Of a stretch of 8,346 nt of DNA, positions 5,950 through 8,346 are shown in pieces. The DNA lies in assembly GCA_015488935.1 (NCBI GenBank), contig WFMU01000115.1, positions 1 through 8,346 of the forward strand. Direction: 5' to 3'. This stretch comes from Flavobacteriaceae bacterium. Lineage in GTDB: Bacteria; Bacteroidota; Bacteroidia; Flavobacteriales; Flavobacteriaceae. Within the stretch, counting starts at the first letter, position 1; each line of letters starts with the position of its first letter. The position numbers and the translations under genes are program-made. The notes under the pieces are model-generated. The model was not told the DNA's origin and did not search any database. It saw only the letters and a program-made list of their open reading frames with translations.

Positions 5950-6717
5950 TTATCTTTTTATAAATTGTTTTACACCATAACTATTATTGTCTGTAATTAT
6001 TTTAATAAGGTATAATCCTCTATTTAAATTTGCAACATTTACGGTATTATATGTTGTTTCTATTTTTTTTGATAAAACTATTTTTCCTAATATATTATAT
6101 ACTTCAACTTGTGCTGTTTTAATATTACTTGGAATTACAAGGTTTAATTCTGCATTAACTGGATTTGGGTACATTACAAATTTAATATTTTGTTGTTCGT
6201 TAACACTTGCTGTGGAGGTAAGGTTAAGTGTAGTAAATCCGCGTTCTCCATGATATGCAAATGTATTTGAAGCAGACCTACCTCTCGCCCAAATAATAGG
6301 TATTGTAGTTGCCGCATTATTAAAGGTGTAATCACTTGCATCGCTTGTACTCAATGCTCTAGTTGCAATAATTGTTCTTTGTGCTCCAGATACGGTTTCA
6401 GAAACTAAAGTCCAATCTTGATTTACATCTGTTGCTGGAGCTGCATGATTTTGCCCTATTTTATCATAGTTACCAGTTCCATCAAAAGCAAATACATCGG
6501 TTACTGTTGACATGGCGTTTCCTCCAAATCCAATTGCAAACCATCTGTCTGAAGGACCATTTATGGTTAGGGTTACTTCGGTTGATGTTATATCTACTTT
6601 GGCACTCATTTCCATTCCTGCAGTAGTTGATAGTGTTGTGTTTCCCGAAGTAAATTGTGCTTGTAGTGTTATTGTTGACAATACAATTAATAGTAGTAGT
6701 AGTGTAATTTTATTCAT
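5950..6717 (-). CDS. Secreted DOMON-domain protein with type IX secretion sorting signal
   Basis: Residues 1-20 are a Sec signal peptide (LLLLLIVLSTITLQA, cleavage probably before Q21). Residues about 25-168 look like a DOMON domain, a beta-sandwich that binds b-type heme or sugars: DRWFAIGFGGNAMS...TDVFAFDG at 57-79 and AYHGERGFTTLNL at 154-166. M69 and H156 fall where the Met/His axial heme ligands lie in cytochrome-type DOMON proteins, so heme binding is plausible but inferred. Residues about 178-255 are a Por/T9SS type A sorting domain (MYPNPVNAELNLVI, VEVYNILGKIV, LNRGLYLIKI, KQFIKR). The mature protein is therefore expected outside the outer membrane or anchored on it. Its ATG overlaps the end of the ankyrin gene by 8 nt, so the two should be translationally coupled. 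Confidence 0.85.
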   Translation of the reverse strand: MNKITLLLLLIVLSTITLQAQFTSGNTTLSTTAGMEMSAKVDITSTEVTLTINGPSDRWFAIGFGGNAMSTVTDVFAFDGTGNYDKIGQNHAAPATDVNQDWTLVSETVSGAQRTIIATRALSTSDASDYTFNNAATTIPIIWARGRSASNTFAYHGERGFTTLNLTSTASVNEQQNIKFVMYPNPVNAELNLVIPSNIKTAQVEVYNILGKIVLSKKIETTYNTVNVANLNRGLYLIKIITDNNSYGVKQFIKR

Positions 6718-7240
6718 CTTGTTGTTTTTTTAAAAGTTTAACAATTTCAATATTTTCTAATGCAATTGCATAATCTAATGCTGTTTTGCCTTTATTATCT
6801 TTAATATCTATCTTTGGATTTTTAGCTTTAATTAACTTTACAATTTCTGCATTTTGCAATAAACATGCATAATGAAGTGCCGTTGTGCCGTTTGGATCTG
6901 TACTATTTGGATTGGCTCCATTATCTAATAATATTTTTACAATTTCTGCATTTCCTTTATATGTTGCTGCCATTAGTGCAGTTCCCATTTCACTAATTAC
7001 ATCTATTTTTGCTCCTTTTTCTATCAAAAAAGAGACTACATCTACATTATTTCTATAACTTGCTAATATCAATGCTGTAAATCCAGATTCATTTTTACTA
7101 TCAATTAATGAAGCGTCTTTTTGTAGTATTTCTTTCATAGCTTTAACATCTCCTTTTCTCGAAATTTCAAAAATATTGCTTTGTGCATACATGTTTATAG
7201 CACCTATAAAAGCAACAACTAAAAATATTTTTCTTATCAT
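6710..7240 (-). CDS. Exported ankyrin-repeat protein
   Basis: Residues 1-19 are a signal peptide (basic start MIRK, hydrophobic core, MYA cleavage before Q20). The rest is an ankyrin solenoid: a degenerate first unit (about 22-50), then repeats at about 53-82 (GFTALILASYRNNVDVVSFLIEKG), 86-115, 118-149 and 151-174, each with the TAL.YA helix turn and an .EIVKLL second helix. There is no lipobox, so a soluble periplasmic protein is likely. Ankyrin repeats bind other proteins. The partner is unknown, though periplasmic AnkB of Pseudomonas supports a catalase against peroxide. The stop overlaps the DOMON start by 8 nt, which suggests the two proteins are made together. A promoter lies at 7258-7287, and an AGGA 4 nt before the ATG could serve as a ribosome-binding site. 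Confidence 0.9.
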   Translation of the reverse strand: MIRKIFLVVAFIGAINMYAQSNIFEISRKGDVKAMKEILQKDASLIDSKNESGFTALILASYRNNVDVVSFLIEKGAKIDVISEMGTALMAATYKGNAEIVKILLDNGANPNSTDPNGTTALHYACLLQNAEIVKLIKAKNPKIDIKDNKGKTALDYAIALENIEIVKLLKKQQDE

Positions 7241-7257
7241 TTATCCTGAATTTATGG

Positions 7258-7287
7258 TAAAAATAACTTTTTTTTGCTTTTTAACAA
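7258..7287 (-). promoter_or_regulatory. Promoter of the ankyrin-DOMON operon
   Basis: On the minus strand TTG (7285-7287) is followed by 19 nt and TATTTTTA (7258-7265), one base from TAnnTTTG. The start would be near 7251, about 10 nt before the ATG at 7240. It is divergent from the Rieske-gene promoter in the same 101-nt gap. Confidence 0.5.
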
Positions 7288-7319
7288 GTTTTTTTACAAT
7301 TTTAACTTTATAAACTCGT

Positions 7320-7327
7320 TATCTTTG
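7320..7327 (+). promoter_or_regulatory. -7 element for the Rieske-like lipoprotein gene
   Basis: TATCTTTG matches TAnnTTTG exactly and ends 14 nt before the ATG at 7342, so the leader would be under 10 nt. No TTG lies at the expected -33 position. Confidence 0.55.
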
Positions 7328-7341
7328 TAAAAATATTTATA

Positions 7342-7752
7342 ATGAAGAAATTTGTACTTGTTGCCTTTTTTTTAAGTTTAATTTCTTGTGGTGGTGATGA
7401 TGCTAATAACCAATATTTACCAAATATTGCCGTTAATGTTCAAATTAATTTAAATTTACCACAATATAGCGATTTGCTTGTTGGTGGTGGTTCTGCCTAT
7501 GCTAGTGGCGGTATTAAAGGTCTTATTATTTATAATACAGGTACCAATTATGTTGCTTTTGATAGGGCTTGTCCTCATTTAACATTACAGGCTTGTTCTC
7601 AAATGACTATTGAAAGTATTTTTATGGTTTGTCCTTGTGATGGTGCTCGTTTTCAAATTATTGATGGTGCTCCAGAAAATGGAAATATTAGGGAATCGGC
7701 AAGATTTTATAATGTTACCAAAAATGGAAATACATTGTATATTCGAAGTTAG
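7342..7752 (+). CDS. Rieske-like [2Fe-2S] domain lipoprotein with a His-to-Asp ligand change
   Basis: Residues 1-15 are a lipoprotein signal with lipobox LISC. C16 would be acylated, placing the protein on the periplasmic face of a membrane or the cell surface. Residues about 28-136 resemble a Rieske domain. The first cluster motif is CPH (C77, H79). The second is CPCDGARF (97-104), where the canonical form is C-x-C-H-G-x-x-F: C97 is kept, but the second histidine position is D100. C85 and C99 sit where bc1-type Rieske proteins have their structural disulfide. Three of four cluster ligands therefore remain. It may bind an altered cluster, or have lost the metal. My unverified memory is that related flavobacterial lipoproteins also show CPCD. 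It is a monocistronic gene of 136 residues, divergent from the ankyrin-DOMON operon. Confidence 0.82.
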   Translation: MKKFVLVAFFLSLISCGGDDANNQYLPNIAVNVQINLNLPQYSDLLVGGGSAYASGGIKGLIIYNTGTNYVAFDRACPHLTLQACSQMTIESIFMVCPCDGARFQIIDGAPENGNIRESARFYNVTKNGNTLYIRS

Positions 7753-7802
7753 TTTTTTTATATAAACCTCTTCTAATTATTGTTCTGTATTTCGCTGTAA
7801 AA

Positions 7803-7826
7803 GCAAAAAATTGTTTTATTTTTTGC
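7803..7826. repeat. Perfect inverted repeat overlapping the Rrf2 promoter
   Basis: GCAAAAAA (7803-7810) and TTTTTTGC (7819-7826) are exact reverse complements with an 8-nt spacer. The right arm covers the TTTG -33 box of the promoter that follows. It lies 50 nt after the Rieske stop. It may be a weak terminator or an operator. The arms are mostly A/T, so chance is possible. Confidence 0.4.
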
Positions 7827-7852
7827 AGGTTAATTAAATTATTATATATTTG
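7822..7852 (+). promoter_or_regulatory. Bacteroidota-type promoter of the Rrf2 regulator gene
   Basis: TTTG (7822-7825), exactly 19 nt, then TATATTTG (7845-7852): a full match to the Bacteroidota consensus. Transcription would start near 7858, about 20 nt before the ATG at 7879. Confidence 0.75.
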
Positions 7853-7878
7853 CATTCTAAATATTACGTATATATAGT

Positions 7879-8304
7879 ATGAGTTATTCATTATCCTTTA
7901 CAAAATCTATTTTAGTTGTTATTTTTATTTCTGATAAAATTAGACAAGGACAATATGAATTCTTATCTACTGCCAAAATTTCAAAATATTTAAGTATTCC
8001 AAAACCTACTTTGGTTAAGATTTTACAAAATTTGAATATGGCAAATATTATCGAAACCAAAGAAGGCAAACAAGGTGGTATTAGATTGTGCAAAAAACCT
8101 TCTGATATTACCGTACTCGATATTTTAAATGCTATGGAGAAAGGAAAATCTCTTTTTCAAACTTCCTTTAACATATTGGCAGATGGAAAACGACCTAACA
8201 ATGCGCAAAAATCTATAAAAAATGTATTACAGAATGCAGAAAATATTTTAAAATCGGAATTAGCTAAAAAAACTATTGAAGAAATTTTAATTGAAATGAA
8301 TTAA
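7879..8304 (+). CDS. Rrf2 family transcriptional regulator, cluster-less type
   Basis: A cytoplasmic winged-helix DNA-binding protein of the Rrf2 family (IscR, NsrR, CymR relatives). Residues 5-25 match the family first helix. The helix-turn-helix spans about 28-57 (LSTAKISKYLSIPKPTLVKILQNL), the wing is KEGKQGGIRLCKKPSDIT (61-78), and VLDILNAMEKG (79-89) begins the dimerisation helix. IscR and NsrR hold an iron-sulfur cluster with three cysteines in the middle region. Here only C71, in the wing, exists, so a classical cluster is not possible within one subunit. The 141-residue length is normal. It has its own strong promoter. The target genes are unknown, and candidates are the neighbouring exported redox-type genes, itself, or a gene beyond the right edge. 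Confidence 0.9.
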   Translation: MSYSLSFTKSILVVIFISDKIRQGQYEFLSTAKISKYLSIPKPTLVKILQNLNMANIIETKEGKQGGIRLCKKPSDITVLDILNAMEKGKSLFQTSFNILADGKRPNNAQKSIKNVLQNAENILKSELAKKTIEEILIEMN

Positions 8305-8309
8305 TTTTT

Positions 8310-8328
8310 TTTATTTAAACTAAATAAA
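8310..8328. repeat. Perfect AT-rich palindrome downstream of the Rrf2 gene
   Basis: TTTATTTA (8310-8317) and TAAATAAA (8321-8328) are exact reverse complements separated by AAC. It lies 5 nt after the Rrf2 stop and just before the window edge, ahead of an ATG at 8338 that may or may not start the next gene. Operator-sized, but all A/T in the arms. Confidence 0.4.
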
Positions 8329-8346
8329 CTTAATATAATGTTAACA

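Noticed and set aside
6372..6733. Two + strand frames opposite the DOMON gene
   Set aside because: Mirror images of the signal peptide and low-complexity Thr/Ser codons of the real minus strand gene.
7860..7876. TACGTA-centred dyad before the Rrf2 start as an operator
   Set aside because: Symmetry holds for only three bases each side of the centre, then breaks down.
8338..8346. ATG TTA ACA at the right edge as the start of the next gene
   Set aside because: Only three codons are visible, so neither a start nor a product can be supported.
1..8346. Mobile element, CRISPR array, tRNA/rRNA, riboswitch or phage genes
   Set aside because: No direct repeat series, transposase or integrase motif, cloverleaf or recognised aptamer was seen on either strand.

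Overview
The window is AT-rich chromosomal DNA from a member of the Bacteroidota, most likely a marine or host-associated Flavobacteriaceae. Four observations support this. Start sites are preceded by the Bacteroidota-type -7 element TAnnTTTG rather than sigma70 boxes, in three cases with a TTG/TTTG box exactly 19 nt upstream. Shine-Dalgarno sequences are mostly absent. One secreted protein carries a type IX secretion (Por) sorting domain. The housekeeping genes present (prs, rplY/ctc, pth, greA, HIT, DUF3127) are flavobacterial in sequence style. There is no stretch over 300 bases without a gene, and no RNA gene, insertion sequence, prophage or CRISPR array is visible.

Layout. 1-98: 3' end of a + strand gene that may encode the last strand of an outer-membrane barrel. 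95-2385 (minus): prs (PRPP synthase) followed by rplY/ctc (ribosomal protein L25), then a terminator, then pth (peptidyl-tRNA hydrolase) with its own promoter. The order prs-ctc-pth also occurs in Firmicutes. 2551-3831 (plus): a flavin-reductase-fold flavoprotein and a small OB-fold DUF3127 protein with an SSB-like acidic tip, closed by a strong terminator. 3992-5782 (minus): greA, a HIT-family hydrolase and an RsuA/RluB-type pseudouridine synthase, with a TAATG overlap between the first two and a hairpin at the expected 5' end of the greA mRNA. 5950-7240 (minus): an exported ankyrin-repeat protein overlapping by 8 nt a secreted DOMON-domain protein with a T9SS sorting signal, closed by a perfect terminator. 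7342-7752 (plus): a Rieske-like lipoprotein in which the second histidine ligand is aspartate. 7879-8304 (plus): an Rrf2-family regulator without the usual three cysteines.

How the genes work together. The left two thirds is translation, nucleotide and transcription housekeeping. The right third (5950-8346) is more accessory. It holds three exported proteins (ankyrin, DOMON/heme candidate, Rieske-like) beside a regulator from a family that often senses iron-sulfur, NO or redox state. That a cell-envelope redox or heme function links them is inference from adjacency only. I see no clear evidence of a wholly new multi-gene system. The best leads are the Asp-substituted Rieske motif, the ankyrin-DOMON coupled pair, the greA leader hairpin, and the SSB-like tip on DUF3127.
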